From Sindora glabra (Eukaryota; Streptophyta; Magnoliopsida; Fabales; Fabaceae): a stretch of DNA of 64,000 nucleotides. Numbering within the stretch: position 1 is the first letter of the stretch; every line of letters starts with the position of its first letter. Positions 35,938-47,433 of the stretch are shown piece by piece. The notes under the pieces were generated by a model. That model was not told the DNA's origin. It worked only from the letters and a program-made list of their open reading frames with translations, and searched no databases. The stretch spans positions 73,797,135-73,861,134 of the forward strand of contig CM035234.1 in assembly GCA_020226215.1 (NCBI GenBank), read 5' to 3'. Made by a program: the position numbers and the translations under genes.

Positions 35938-38643
35938 TAGTTATTATGAATATAAGTGTGACATGTACATCACAAAACAATCAAGATTAAGTATTGTTGG
36001 TTAATAAAAATTTTGCAATATAAGATAACAACTTAGTTGAACCCTTAGTGATCTACTTGATATTATCCTTTCACTATGATCTACTAATAAATAGAATGAA
36101 AACAAAATTTAAACAAAATAAAAATAGAATAGAATGCAAATATGCAAAATGCTATGCAAAATATAAAACAAAAATGACTTAATACAAACAAAATGTAACA
36201 AGATAAGATGTAATTGATAGAAATAGAATGCAATTGCAGGGATTTTGATTTGAAGTTAAACAAAATACACTAAAGAAAATAGAATGTAGGAACAAAATAG
36301 AAAAACAAAAAAATCAGTGTAGTAAAATAATTAATCTAATGATTTGAGAGCTCTTGTATGGATTAATCACATATCAAATATAATTAACAATTTTAATTAA
36401 TTTTTAAATCTTAAATTATTTAGAATCCTTAAAATAATTCATAAATCTTATATTAGATATCCATATGAAATTTAGCCAATTAAGATTAACAAAATTAAGT
36501 AACTACTATAATCTGTAAAGCCAGAACAAAATTGATTTGAAAATAGAATTCTGCTGAATTGAAGAATTAAACTAGAAACCTTTAATTTAGTCTCCTAACA
36601 CTCTATTCCTATGTGAAAATCATGACTAAACAAACCACAGTTCAATATAAAAATAGCTAAAGATAAGAAGTCACAAAGTTGAACATAAATTATACTAAAT
36701 CAGCATTCAACTTATATAATTTCAAGTAATTAACACAACAAATTAGGGAAAGAGAAAAATTAATTAGAAAAAGTTAATATTATAGTTTAGGATCCTATAA
36801 TCAAATAAAGATAAGCATCAAATTTGTTGAATCAACTAAAAATTTAGCCTTCCATGGTTGAAAAAGAAGAAATTTGGAAAAGGAAAAAAGTTATCTAGTG
36901 TTTTATTGCAAAATTGCATAGAAGTCTTCTTGCCTTTGGAGGCATAACCCTATATTTGATTTGCTATCCTATAAAACCTAATGAACTTCAATCATATGTC
37001 TTCTAGGGTTACAAAGAATAAAACCTTGTTAATTTTGAAAGCTCGAAACTTAATTTACAAAATAATGCTTACAAGAGTTACTACAGCAAAATCTCGTAGG
37101 TTGCAATTCCAGTCAATATAAGATTACTAAAATTATATAGTTTCATTAAACTCAAAACATGAAAATGGAAGCTTTAGGCACTAATTTCACCTTAATTGAA
37201 TATTTAAAGCTCTAGATATGACTTAAAAATTGAAATAGGCTTAGCTTTGATAAAAATAAAGCCTCAGATTCTTAACTAATTTAATGTTCTAAAAACTTAA
37301 ATTAGGTTTTAACCAAAATGTGAAAGTTATAGAGTTTCCTTTAAGTTTTCTAGCAATATAAAGATTAGTCATATCTAATATCCAAAACTCAATTTATACC
37401 TAAAACTTTAAATAATATAAAAATTTGGTATTAACTAAATAATTTGAAATCATTGTAAAACCAGCCCCAAATTATATAACAAGGCCAATTTTATAAAATT
37501 AAGCATATTTAACACATTAAGAGATATAAAATAAGATGAAATAATATAGATAAAATTTTGTGTATTAGAAAACAAGGACTTACTTCAAGGATACCATAAT
37601 GTAGGGAATTTTCATCATTATTATATGGCCATCTCAAAATACTTAGTTGTCTTGCACCTTTTCTTTAAAGTAATGATGTAGAAGTGGCTTCTTCTTTCAC
37701 AATTAAAAAAACCATTAAATAATCATAGTGAAGAGATACTATTAAGCTAACATATAGTGCAAAAGTCCTCTAACCCATAAAAAATCATATCTTTTTTTAA
37801 GCTTGAATGTGATGTTCTACATCAAGCAGTGAGTCACCTCCCTCATTATTACTTCCCTCTCAACATGCCTTCTACTAGGAGAAATTATCTTAGCAATACC
37901 TAATATTTTTACATCTAGCAATATAGGTTCTATCCTATTCGGATCTCTTACAAAAGAAGCTGTACTTCTGTCAAATTTAATGTCGATAGGGAGAAAAACT
38001 AACCTAAGATCTTTTTTAACTTACTTTTAGATTACCTTTAGTAGGGAATAATACAAGCTTTGCATTATTAAAAGTGAGAGCAATTCAAAAGGAAGCTGAA
38101 AAGGATATTAGGTTAGCTTTTCACTTTACCACAATTAAATTCGGAAAAGATGTAACTTCTTTTGCAAAAGATCCAAATAAGAAAGAGCATTTTTTAGATG
38201 TAAAAATAACAGGTATTGTTAAGATAACTTTTCCTTGTAGAAGGTAAAGTGTGAAGGAAGTAATAGTAAAGGAGATGACTTATTGCATAATTCAAAATAG
38301 TATATTCATGCTAAAAAAAGGAAGTGATACTTTTATAGGTTAGAGGTCTTCTTCATTATATGTAAGTTGTTAATGACATTTTTTTATAATCTCTTTATCA
38401 TAATTATTTAATGGTTTCCTAATTATAAGAAAAGAAGCTATTTCTACATGTCTATAACACAAGTAGCAAAGGAGCTTGGTGTGGGTCTCATGACTTTGAA
38501 GAAAAGATATAAGACAACTAGATATTTAGAGTTGGCCACATAATAGAGGAAATGAGCAGTGATAAAAATTTCTTACACTATGGTATCCTTAAAGAAATTC
38601 CTTGCTCTCATATCCATGACAATTATTTTAATCTTTAAAGCCT
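35938..38643. repeat. palindrome P2 (about 1.1 kb without its LTR insertion)
   Basis: Starts at the CCTTAAGG junction with P1 and is interrupted by the LTR 35959-37561. Its centre is an AAGCTT at 38055-38060. The right arm runs to about 38643. Paired landmarks are CTTGCACCTTTTCTTTAAAG versus its inverse near 38490, GCCTTCTACTAGGAGAAATT versus its inverse near 38220, and AATAATACAAGCTTTGCATT at the centre. It has the same internal order as P1, so the palindromes are tandem copies of one unit. Confidence 0.72.
35959..37561 (-). mobile_element. gypsy solo LTR in palindrome P2 (minus strand)
   Basis: Reverse-strand LTR beginning TGACATGTACATCAC at 35959 (complement of the LTR 3' terminus). It ends near 37561, where GAGATATAAAATAAGATG precedes the decayed terminal TTTTG. 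It matches the LTRs 4016-5525 and 32619-34281 along its length. The last few bases and the target-site duplication are unclear. Confidence 0.72.
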
Positions 38644-38870
38644 TAAGAATTTAAATGGTAACAATGGACATAAAAGTAAGAAACTACTTTGATGATATTG
38701 TAGCTAAGTTCAGTTTTCACCATTATCCATTTCTTTTATTGTACACTACTTTTGAATACTCAATTGTCTTACACCTAGTCTTTAAACCTATTAGACCCAC
38801 ACCTCCTTCATTATTTCCTCGTTCACTTTTACCTCAACTATGTAACCCATTACATTAGAATAATTTTACC
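38643..38870. repeat. truncated palindrome unit P3
   Basis: Starts at the CCTTAAG junction shared with P2 and repeats the left-arm order of P1: AACAATGGACATAAAAGTAAG, then the TTTTCACCATTATCCATTTC region, then CTCAATTGTCTTACACCTAG and CCTCCTTCATTATTTCC. It breaks off before the centre. The 67-codon frame inside it is a repeat by-product. Together with the P2 right arm it forms a further head-to-head inverted repeat centred near 38643. Confidence 0.68.
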
Positions 38871-38924
38871 TAACCTTGCAACTTACCAATATTATAGTAG
38901 TTAGGGCTAAAATAGAGAAAAAAA

Positions 38925-40400
38925 ATTACATCCATCTCTAAGTGAGTTAAAAATATTTAACTTCACAAAAAATATCATTACAATACATAAAATATTCACA
39001 AATCACCAAACTATATCTTGAAAAATAATTTTTTTTTTAAGAACTCCATAAAAGTAAAAATTTTTTTTTATGAAATAATCACAAATACAACAATCAATCA
39101 CCAAACTATCCAACAAAGAAACAAATATTACTAAAATATATTAACTCATCATAAATCACAAAAGTAAATCCCAAAAGATAAAAAAAATTGAAAAACTCCT
39201 TAAAAGTTATTCATTTTTACAAAATAATTACCAATGCAACAATCAATCACCAAAATATTCAACAATGAAACAAATATTACTACCATATATCAACTCATCA
39301 CAATCATAAAATTGAATCCTAAAAATTAAAAAAAAATTTGAAAAATTCCTTGAAAGTTAAATTTTTTAACAAAATAATCACTAATAAAATAATCAAACAC
39401 TAAAATATTCAATAATGAAATAAATATCACTATAGTATATCAATTTATCACAAAGAACAAAATTAAATTCTCAAAAATAAAAAAAAATGAAAAACTCCCT
39501 AGAAGTAAATTTCTTTTAACAAAATAATCACTAACAAAACAATCATTCATCAAAATATTCAATAATAAAATAAATATTACTACAACACATTAACTAGTCA
39601 TAAATCACAAAATTAAATCCTAAAAAAAAAACACTGGAAAACTCCCTAGAAGTTAATTTTTTTTAGGAAAATGCAAATAACCCCCACTAATTATGGAATA
39701 ATTGCATTTTGACCTCTTGAACTATGGAAACTCAAATTTTACCCTCTACAACCATATAAAACTAGCATTTTACCCCCACTATTACTAAGTTAATAGCTAT
39801 AATACTTAACGCTGATTCTGTAATACTTAGTGGTAGTTATAAATTAATGTCATCATCCTTAATTACTTAGCAGTAGTTTATAAATTATTAGTAAATTTTT
39901 TTTCAAAATTTAGCAAATATAGTAGAGGTTTTTAACTATCGATAAGTGAAATATTATAATAGTACTTTTCCTAACATATTCCATTAACTTGGTGACAATG
40001 GGAATAAAATGCAAGTTTTATATAATTTAAAGGGTAAAATTTAAATTTTCATAGTTTAAGAGGGTAAAATGCAACCATCCCATAGTTGGTGAGAGTTATT
40101 TGCATTTTTCTTATTTTTTTTAACAAAATGATCACCAATATAATGATCATTCATGAATATATTTAGCAATCAAATAAATATCACTATGATACATCAACTT
40201 ATCATAAATTACAAAACAAAATCCTAAAAAATTAAAAATTTGAAAAACTCCTTAAAATTTAATTTTTTTAACAAAATAATCACCAATACAATAATCAATT
40301 ATCAAAATATTCAATAATAAAATAATAAAACAAATATCACTACAATATATCAACTTATAAAAAATTACAAAACTAAATCTAAAAAAAAGACAAACTAACA
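38925..40400. repeat. tandem array of about 150-bp units
   Basis: Diverged direct repeats. The landmark AAATAATC/AAATAATTA (within ACAAAATAATCACCAATAC) recurs at 39073, 39222, 39372, 39522 and, after a 448-bp insertion, 40126 and 40274, giving spacings of 148-150 bases. Each unit also contains TTGAAAAACTCCTTAAAAGT, CAAAATATTCAACAATGAAA and CAAATATTACTAC-like blocks. About seven copies are recognisable with a partial one at the left. There is no coding capacity. Confidence 0.85.
39665..40112. mobile_element. 448-bp Mutator-like MITE with long TIRs
   Basis: Terminal inverted repeats of roughly 130 bases begin AGGAAAATGCAAATAAC and, at the other end reversed, AAGAAAAATGCAAATAAC. They share blocks such as AATTGCATTTT and TATGGAAACTCAAATTTTAC-like sequence further in. 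The element is flanked by ATTTTTTTT on both sides (39656-39664 and 40113-40121), a 9-bp duplication as made by Mutator-like elements. It splits one unit of the 150-bp array. There is no coding capacity. Confidence 0.85.
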
Positions 40401-41184
40401 AATTAAAATGGAATAGAGAAATCTCATCAAGTAAAATGCTCATTAAGACTTGGAGAATGCAATGGTGACTATAGATAGTGCTGAAAAAGGTGACATGTTG
40501 GCCAAAGGCACCGTAGTAGTAGAATAGAAGGGAGAGTCTAGTATTTATGACTAATATATAATCCAATTTAGCAATAGATGATTAATGGTTAATGAATTGG
40601 TGTGTTTAAACTAGTGATGGATTTATGAATGCCCATCATTAATTTTATTGCTATTTTAGAAAAAATACGTCACTACCAAATAAAATTTTAAATTTTCATG
40701 TAAAAATTCATGACTAAATCTATTGGTAATTTGTTGCCATAATTTTTTAAATCCATTATTAAGTTCATTATTAAATTATGCTAATAGGACTAGCAATTGA
40801 TAAAGCATTAAATGGGAAAATTCTAGAAATTTAACAAAATTGGTGATGAGTTGAAAAATCCATCGCTAAACTTACAAGACAAATATGATTCATGGATCCT
40901 ATTTACTAAGAAAAAATTTATCTCTAAATCCATCTTCAATTTCCATCACTAAATGCAAAATTTCTTAAAATGAAGATTTCCAAAGCAAACTAGATAAGGA
41001 TGCAAAAAGATTAGGTTATAATTTCTTGAATCAAAAAAAGATGAATAGCAAAGAATTTTCAAATATCCAAATGTTCAAAACATCTTTTCATCTAGAATGG
41101 TAGACATCAAGATCAACCTATGAACTTAAGAATTAGTTTTTTTTTTAATATGGAAGAGCTCAATATAGGATAAAGACAATGAGT
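40401..41184. other. right end of CACTA-2 and flank
   Basis: No gene. From 40590 to 40972 come sub-terminal CACTA-like motifs, then about 100 bases of unexplained open plus-strand sequence (40977-41100) discussed under 30681-31107. A 104-codon minus-strand frame (40252-40566) lies partly over the tandem array and has no motif. Confidence 0.35.
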
Positions 41185-41914
41185 CAATCATAACTATTTT
41201 CATATTTTCATTATTTTATAATTTTTGTAGCTATTATCTTTAAGGATTTTATTTAGCTATTTAAAATAGTTTTAAGATAAATAATGTAGAGTTATGGTCC
41301 TAGTAGGATACTTTAAGGCTTAGGAATGTTTAAGAAGGATATATATTTGTTGAGGGAGGCTTATGACACTTATAAATAAGGCATTAATATGCAAAATGGG
41401 ATATACCATATATTTTCTTATTTTAATGATATTAAGGAGTTTTTCTTCTTTACAAGTGTATTCCTTAATTATTATCGCCGTGGATTCTAGGCATTAACTA
41501 AAATGTTATCTAGTTCCTAGGTTCATGCTTCCATCATGCATCAAGTGGTGATGCATGGGACAAAAGCATGAACATAAGAACTAGATGACGTTCCAATTGA
41601 TGACCTAGAATCTAATAGGAAAATAAATTTAGAATATAGTAGAAAAGAAAGGAAAAATCCATGAATATCATTAAAATAAGATATATATAATGTGTCACAT
41701 TTTACATATTGATGCCTTATTTTTAGTTATGATAAGTTCCTTAACAAATATGTATCCTTCTAAAACACTCTTAATCCTCATGGTATCTTACTAAGACTTC
41801 AATTTTACATTAATTATAGTAAAATTATTTTAAGTAACTAAATAAAATCCTTGAATATAATAAATGTGAAAATTACAAAATAATTATGTATATCCAAAGG
41901 TATAGTTGTGATTG
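41185..41914. repeat. 730-bp foldback palindrome
   Basis: Left arm from 41185 (CAATCATAACTAT) and right arm to 41914 (ATAGTTGTGATTG) are reverse complements along almost their whole length of about 360 bases each. Paired blocks are AGGATTTTATTTAGCTA, GAAGGATATATATTTGTT, TCTTATTTTAATGATATT, GATTCTAGG and TTCATGCTT. The centre is near 41545 (ATGCATCAAGTGGTGATGCA). By eye the arms are about 75-80% identical. No coding capacity or target-site duplication was recognised. It is unrelated in sequence to P1-P3. Confidence 0.72.
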
Positions 41915-42555
41915 GCCTACTTTCTTTGTTCTATATCACTCTTTAAGGGTTTCTATATAACTTTCATTGGTAGTTATAACATAGCTCTCTCATTTTTTAA
42001 ACTGATGCCTAAAGCAAATATTTATAACTTAAAATATTTGTTTGGAAAGCAATTTGAATCATAATTTAAGGCAATAAAACCTAACTTAACTAGGAAAATA
42101 ACTTATAATAAATAAATAGTCATTGATTGATTACAATTAAATTTTGAACCAAAGTCAATATTGACATTTCTTTCATATGTATTGAATGCCCCCTTAGAAT
42201 TGTGGAATTTTATATTTTGAAGGAAAGTAATTTATTTCAACAATGATAATTCGAAGCATAAATTTTAAATGAAATGAATAAATTCCAATAAGGAAAATGT
42301 GAATGGGATATTGAGAAAAAGATTATTTATTTAATTAAAGGAGCATTGGATAAAACCTTTAGGTAAATTAAACTAAATTATTTAAGTGGACTTAAAATAA
42401 AGAACTTGAACGATTAAAAGGAAGAAAAGTGTATTGAATAAAAAAATTTAAAGGTTTTAACTAATTAAAGATGAGTATATCAATATAAAAGAGATTTAAG
42501 GTGAAAATTTGAAAACAACCATGGCTTTGTTAAACCTAAGTTCAACCTCAATCTT
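41915..42555. other. unassigned AT-rich DNA
   Basis: Nothing recognisable as a gene, RNA or repeat boundary on either strand. Confidence 0.4.
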
Positions 42556-43929
42556 TGTTAGGATTGAGAGCCATATGAGCGTAGCGGAATAAACCGATCT
42601 CAGCCAACGGATCCTTGTAAAATGTTAAATTAGAATGTAGGATTCAGGTTATACCTTTATATGATTCCAAATTTTGCTCGTTGATCACCTCTTCGACTTT
42701 CTTTCAGTCAAAGACTTCGAGGTATCCACACGAACCAGTAGATCACCAATGAACGTCTTCACGATCATTGGTTGGAATTCGTCTCCTTAGCCTTGTAGTG
42801 CTAGCTATGTCTCTTCAAGGATTATGATCAAGGAGAGATGCTAGAATTTTTCTATACTGTATGGGATGCATGAATAATGAATCAACCTTATTATTACCCA
42901 ACAAGCCTATTTAAATAGAAGCATAGAAAACCCTGACTAATTTGGACTTTGGTCTATGTATAATTATAGGCTTATTATTGGGCCTTATAATTATAACATA
43001 GAATTCCCAAGTATTAGGCCCAAACAATTTAGTCCATTAATTCCAAATCCGCTAGGTTCTAAGTGTGTGACCCTTCAGGCTCTCATTACATTAGCAATAA
43101 TCATTAATCATATTAATGATCATAAACAATGAGCAGTGTCTAGTAACACATAATTGTTACCTAAGTGCTAAGAAAGTCAGTGATTCGACTGAACCTTTAT
43201 ATGTGATCATCATCTATATCCTTTTGTCCTAAACATCTAGATTGAGTACGAGATATGGACCGTGTCATACCCGTATAGTCCAATCTCGAGGTTTCTTGAT
43301 CCCTAAGTAAGCTGACTGAAGCAAATGTAATTGACATCCCATGTCAATTCATTTGAGCATGGCCATGCATTTTCTCAACTTTACTTAATCAAGGGGCCTA
43401 TAGATGTTACACCTGTTATATAGGAGGGATAAATTCCATCTTGATCACACAAACCCCTCTGTATAATATGTGACATATCCAATAACTATCCTTGTATTCA
43501 CTCAAGCATGAGTGACAGAATAGTATCAAAATATGAAACTCACATGCAGGGAACCTTAGTGATCTTAGGTCAAAGGACCATAATAATAATGATCATTAAG
43601 AATCACTCATGATACTCATATAACAATCCATGTAGTGTTCTTAGGATGGGTCAGTCCAGTATACAAGTTCTTTAACTTGTACTTATGTGTAAGCTTAATA
43701 TCTCATATAAGTCACTACAAATGCTAGTCTTAACATATCAAAGCAACCTAATCCATAATGATATATGACTAAAGACATTTAAGAATATAATTATTCTAAG
43801 GTTATTATCATAATTAAATATATTATGCAGACAATATATATAAATATAATAATTGGAATTACTATTAAAATAACATGATTCAAAATTACAATCATCAATA
43901 TGATTGGTTTTAGGGCATATACACTAACA
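42556..43929 (-). mobile_element. solo LTR of the copia family (minus strand)
   Basis: About 1374 bp. On the minus strand it starts TGTTAGTGTATATGCCCTAA at 43929 and ends CCTAACA at 42556. Flanks are ATCTT (42551-42555) and ATCTC (43930-43934), a 4-of-5 target-site duplication. It belongs to the shorter LTR variant shared with 22638-24001 and 52996-54312, which lacks the roughly 100-base insert near the 3' end seen in 44175-45650 and 60195-61639. It lies 245 bases from, and opposite to, the full copia element. Confidence 0.85.
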
Positions 43930-44174
43930 ATCTCCACTTTCCTTATTTCAAACCCTAACTTTTACTCTCTTAACATCCCTTCATCTTTCTTAACTCCCTA
44001 ATCTCTTTTTTTCTAATTAGGTTATTAAGGCAACTAAATTCCATTAACTTTCCATATAATCAAGGTAGGATTTCATGAATAATAACCTCCCTTAAGTGTT
44101 CTTTCATTTGTCTTTTGAGATTTGGCAAACTAAAGGTTTAGTTCAAAGAAGGTTTTGAACCTTAACTTGAAATC

Positions 44175-45650
44175 TGTTAGTGTATATGCCCTAAAACCAA
44201 TCATATTGATGATTGTAATTTTGAATCATGTTATTTTAATGACAATTCCAATTATTATATTTATATATATTATCTGCGTAATATATTTAATTATAATAAT
44301 AACCTTAGAACTAATTGTATTCTTAAATGTCCCTAGTCATATATCATTGTGGATTAGGTTGCTTTGATATGTTAAGACTAGCATGTGTGAAGACTTATAT
44401 GGGATATTAAGTTTACACATGAGTACAAGTTAGAGAACTTATATACTGGACCGATCCATATTAAGAACACTACATGGATCGTTATAATGAGTGTCATGAG
44501 TGGTTCTTAGTGATCATTATTAATATGGTCCTTTGACCTGAGATCACCAAGGTTCCCTACATGTGAGTTTCATATTTTGATACTATTGTATGTCACTAAT
44601 GGTTGAGTGAATGCAAGGGTAGATATTGGATATGTCACATATCATGCGGAGGGGTTTGTAGTGATCAAGATGGGATTTGTCCCTCTTATATAACAGGAGT
44701 AACATCTATGGGCCCCTTGATTAAGTAAAGCTGAGAAAATGCATAGGCCATGCTCAGATGAATTGACATGAGATGTCGATTACATTTATTTCAGTCAGCT
44801 TACTTAGAAATCAAGAAACCTTAAGATTAGGCTATACGGGAATGACACGGTCCATGTCTCGTGTTCAATCTAGATGTATAGGACAAAAGGACATAAGTGA
44901 TGATCACGTGTAAAGGTTTAGTCAAATCACCGACTTTCTCATTGCTTGGATAACAATGATGTGTTGCTAGACACCAATCATTGTTTATGATCATTAATAT
45001 GATCAATGGTCATTTCCAACGTAATGAGAGCCTGTAGGGTCGCACACTTAGAGCCTAGTGAATTTGGAATTAATGGACTAAATTGTTTGGGCCTAATATT
45101 TAGGAATTCATGTTATAATTATACGGCTCAATAGTAAGCCTATAATTTTACATGGAATAAAGCCCAAATAGGTTAAATTTTTCTATGCACCTATTGAAAT
45201 AGGCTTGTTGGGTAATAATAGTTGAAATTATCATTATTCACGCACCCTAAAAGGCACAGAAAAATCCTAGCACCTCTCTTTAACTAAAACCCCTGAAGAG
45301 GCATAGCTAGCACTACGAGGTGAAAGGAGATCAATTCCAACCGGTGTTTGTATGGACATTTATCGGTGATTCACGAGTTCATTTGGATACCATAGTGGTG
45401 CAGCCACATTAAACGCTGCACTGGTGATCTGATCTTCTACTTTCTATTCCAGTTCATGATTCGGAGAGCATATTGGATTGGAAAACGAATAGAAATAAAT
45501 CGGATTTGCTGTGTAGCGGACAGAAGATTTTTGCTGAAAGGTATAAACCCTAATCCCTAATCTATGGCATCCTAAATTCGCATGGATCCTTGGTGGAAAT
45601 TGTGCAAAATTCTTATTTTGCTGTGCATGTATGATGTGCAATTTCCAGCA
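44175..45650 (+). repeat. 5' LTR of copia element C1
   Basis: 1476 bp, beginning TGTTAGTGTATATGCCC and ending TTTCCAGCA, followed by one base and the primer-binding site. The left flank is AAATC (44170-44174). The matching right flank was lost with the 3' LTR end. In an active copy this segment would hold promoter and polyadenylation signals. Confidence 0.92.
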
Positions 45651-45651
45651 A

Positions 45652-45663
45652 TGGTATCAGAGC
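45652..45663 (+). other. primer-binding site of copia element C1
   Basis: TGGTATCAGAGC, the perfect 12-base complement of the 3' end of plant initiator tRNA-Met, one base after the LTR. This is the standard copia arrangement. Confidence 0.95.
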
Positions 45664-47433
45664 CGCTTGCGAATTCATAGATTAGTTTTCTGTGTTATGC
45701 ATTTAAATCTGGATAATTCGTGTTTAATCAGATCATGCATGATGTAATTAGGGTTCCGGATCAATGTAATTATGTATGTTGATGAATCGATTTTGATTAG
45801 ATTAAAATTAGATTGAAACATACATAATTAATGATTCAGTTTTAACGAGATTAAAAACTGGAAACGTAGCTGATGAAGGTTTCATTTTAGGGTTTCGAAT
45901 AGAAACATGTTTGATCGTATACATGTGATGTATGCATTCTGTTTCGTTTAATGAGATTAAATTAAATAAAAACATGGACTAATGTTTGAGTTAATATGGC
46001 GGAACATCAAGAAGTAGGATTTCGGAACAGTTCTAGAATTAGGGTTCTTAATAAATTCTAATTTTGGCTGATTGTTTTAATGGTTAATACAGAAATTGAA
46101 ACATTCAAAATTTTTTGAATTTTGCCTGAAAGTATTCAAAATTTTAAATGTAAGATGCATAAAAATTTTTAGTAAGGGGGCTCCGCCCCTTCATCCTTGC
46201 GAGGGGTGACCTCCCCTTGACCCCCGCCTGCTAATCGGCTAGCGGGACTACCGTACTAACTCTACGTAACGCAATAATTGATAGCTTGAATCTAAGCTAT
46301 GTTTTAAAATCAATCTTTTCATAACCTTCTAATTTTAAACAAGTTAAAATTGAAAACAAGATCAATTTCAATGAATACTTATGGTTGTTTGTATGCTTAC
46401 ATGTAATGTTTGCTATATGATGCATAGTTATGGCCCTTACACCATAATGTATGGCTATCTTTCATTCATTGATTTTGGTTTTATTGTAATTAAATACGGC
46501 CTACATGTCGTGCCTTTCTCTATAAATTCTAGTTGTACATTCTTTCTCTCACCTTACTCCCCTCGAATGTAACTCGAGTTTTCTCCTTCATTATGATTGT
46601 AAAGCTAGAATAGTTTCCTTTCAAATGTACAACATGTTTAAGCCTGGAGCTTGCTGCCATGGAGACAAGGAGCCAAAATCAATATGAGGAAAATCGTGGA
46701 AGATGCTTAAAGAAGATATCTTTACCTTAGGTTGACCTTTTGGTTTTCTCATTGGCTTAGGAAAACCAATGTAGTTGGGCCATAACTATGCACATTTATT
46801 TTATGCTTTATTGCATGCTTTATATTAATGTATATGATATGTTAGGATATAGGCATGTATGGATGGCAAATAATGGTGAGATCTAAAATAGACATTTAAA
46901 TCCCTCAATGCAAATATTAAGCTAGTAATAAAAAGTGATGTCTTCTAATGAATGGCACTTGTCAAGGCCTTGATCAACATAAGGTAGGTTTGCCAAAACA
47001 AAGTGCCTAGTTTATCTTGGTGAGACACAATAGGATAATAGTGATGTCCAAATGCCAATAATTGGGTTTTGACTTAACTAGGCCATCTCAATAGAATTGG
47101 GGGCCTAGAGGCATGGAGTTGGGCTTAAGTCCATGAGATGGATTTGAACAAGTGTTGTTCACCCAACTATCCTAAGAGTTACATAAGATGTAATTGACAA
47201 GGAGTTGCCTACCTACATAGCCAAAACTTGAGTGATCAGCCAAAGCTGACTTAAGTCTAGGTGAAATATGGATCTTGGCCCACTAGGAAATCTCAAACGC
47301 TACGATTTTTTGAAATAATAGTGAGGGCTATTATTTTGAGAAAAAATAGTGGGAGTATTATTTAATAAAAGACCTTATTAAATAAATAAAATACATAATT
47401 CTCATTTTGTATAATTTTCTATTGTAGATAACC
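45664..47433 (+). other. long untranslated leader of copia element C1
   Basis: About 1.77 kb between primer-binding site and gag with no gag-like coding. It contains a GC-rich block at about 46174-46250 (GGGGGCTCCGCCCC and a C-rich stretch) that could form a hairpin. It stands out from the AT-rich surroundings. A 63-codon frame at 46381-46572 has no family motif. Confidence 0.6.

Larger units (their letters stand above)
32035..35938. repeat. palindrome P1 (about 770 bp without its LTR insertion)
   Basis: Left arm starts at about 32035 (AAGGCCTTAAGGATTAAATAG), is interrupted by the LTR 32178-35310, and resumes at 35311. The right arm ends at the matching CTTAAGGCCTTAAGG near 35938. The centre is an AAGCTT at 35553-35558. 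Paired landmarks are TACCTTCTACTAAGAGAAG versus its inverse near 35720, and GGTAGGGAGAAGAGC versus its inverse near 35620. The arms are imperfect. The 62- and 70-codon frames within them are by-products of the repeat. Confidence 0.7.
31108..40972. mobile_element. CACTA-2: probable 9.9-kb CACTA-type element
   Basis: The left end reads CACTATAATAAAAAAATACT followed by TTAGTGATGGAAA. The right end, reversed, reads CATTTTAAGAAATTTTGC followed by the same TTAGTGATGGAAA at nearly the same distance. Sub-terminal GTGATGGA/CCATCACTAA-type motifs cluster at 31130-31520 and 40600-40950, as in CACTA elements. The right terminal CACTA is degenerate (CATTT), and the flanking triplets are AAT and AAG, so the duplication is imperfect. 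The interior is filled by palindromes, LTRs and tandem repeats. No transposase was seen. Confidence 0.5.

Noticed and set aside
35405..35980. Two short minus-strand frames
   Set aside because: They lie in palindrome P1. Similar frames appear wherever the unit is repeated, and there is no protein family.
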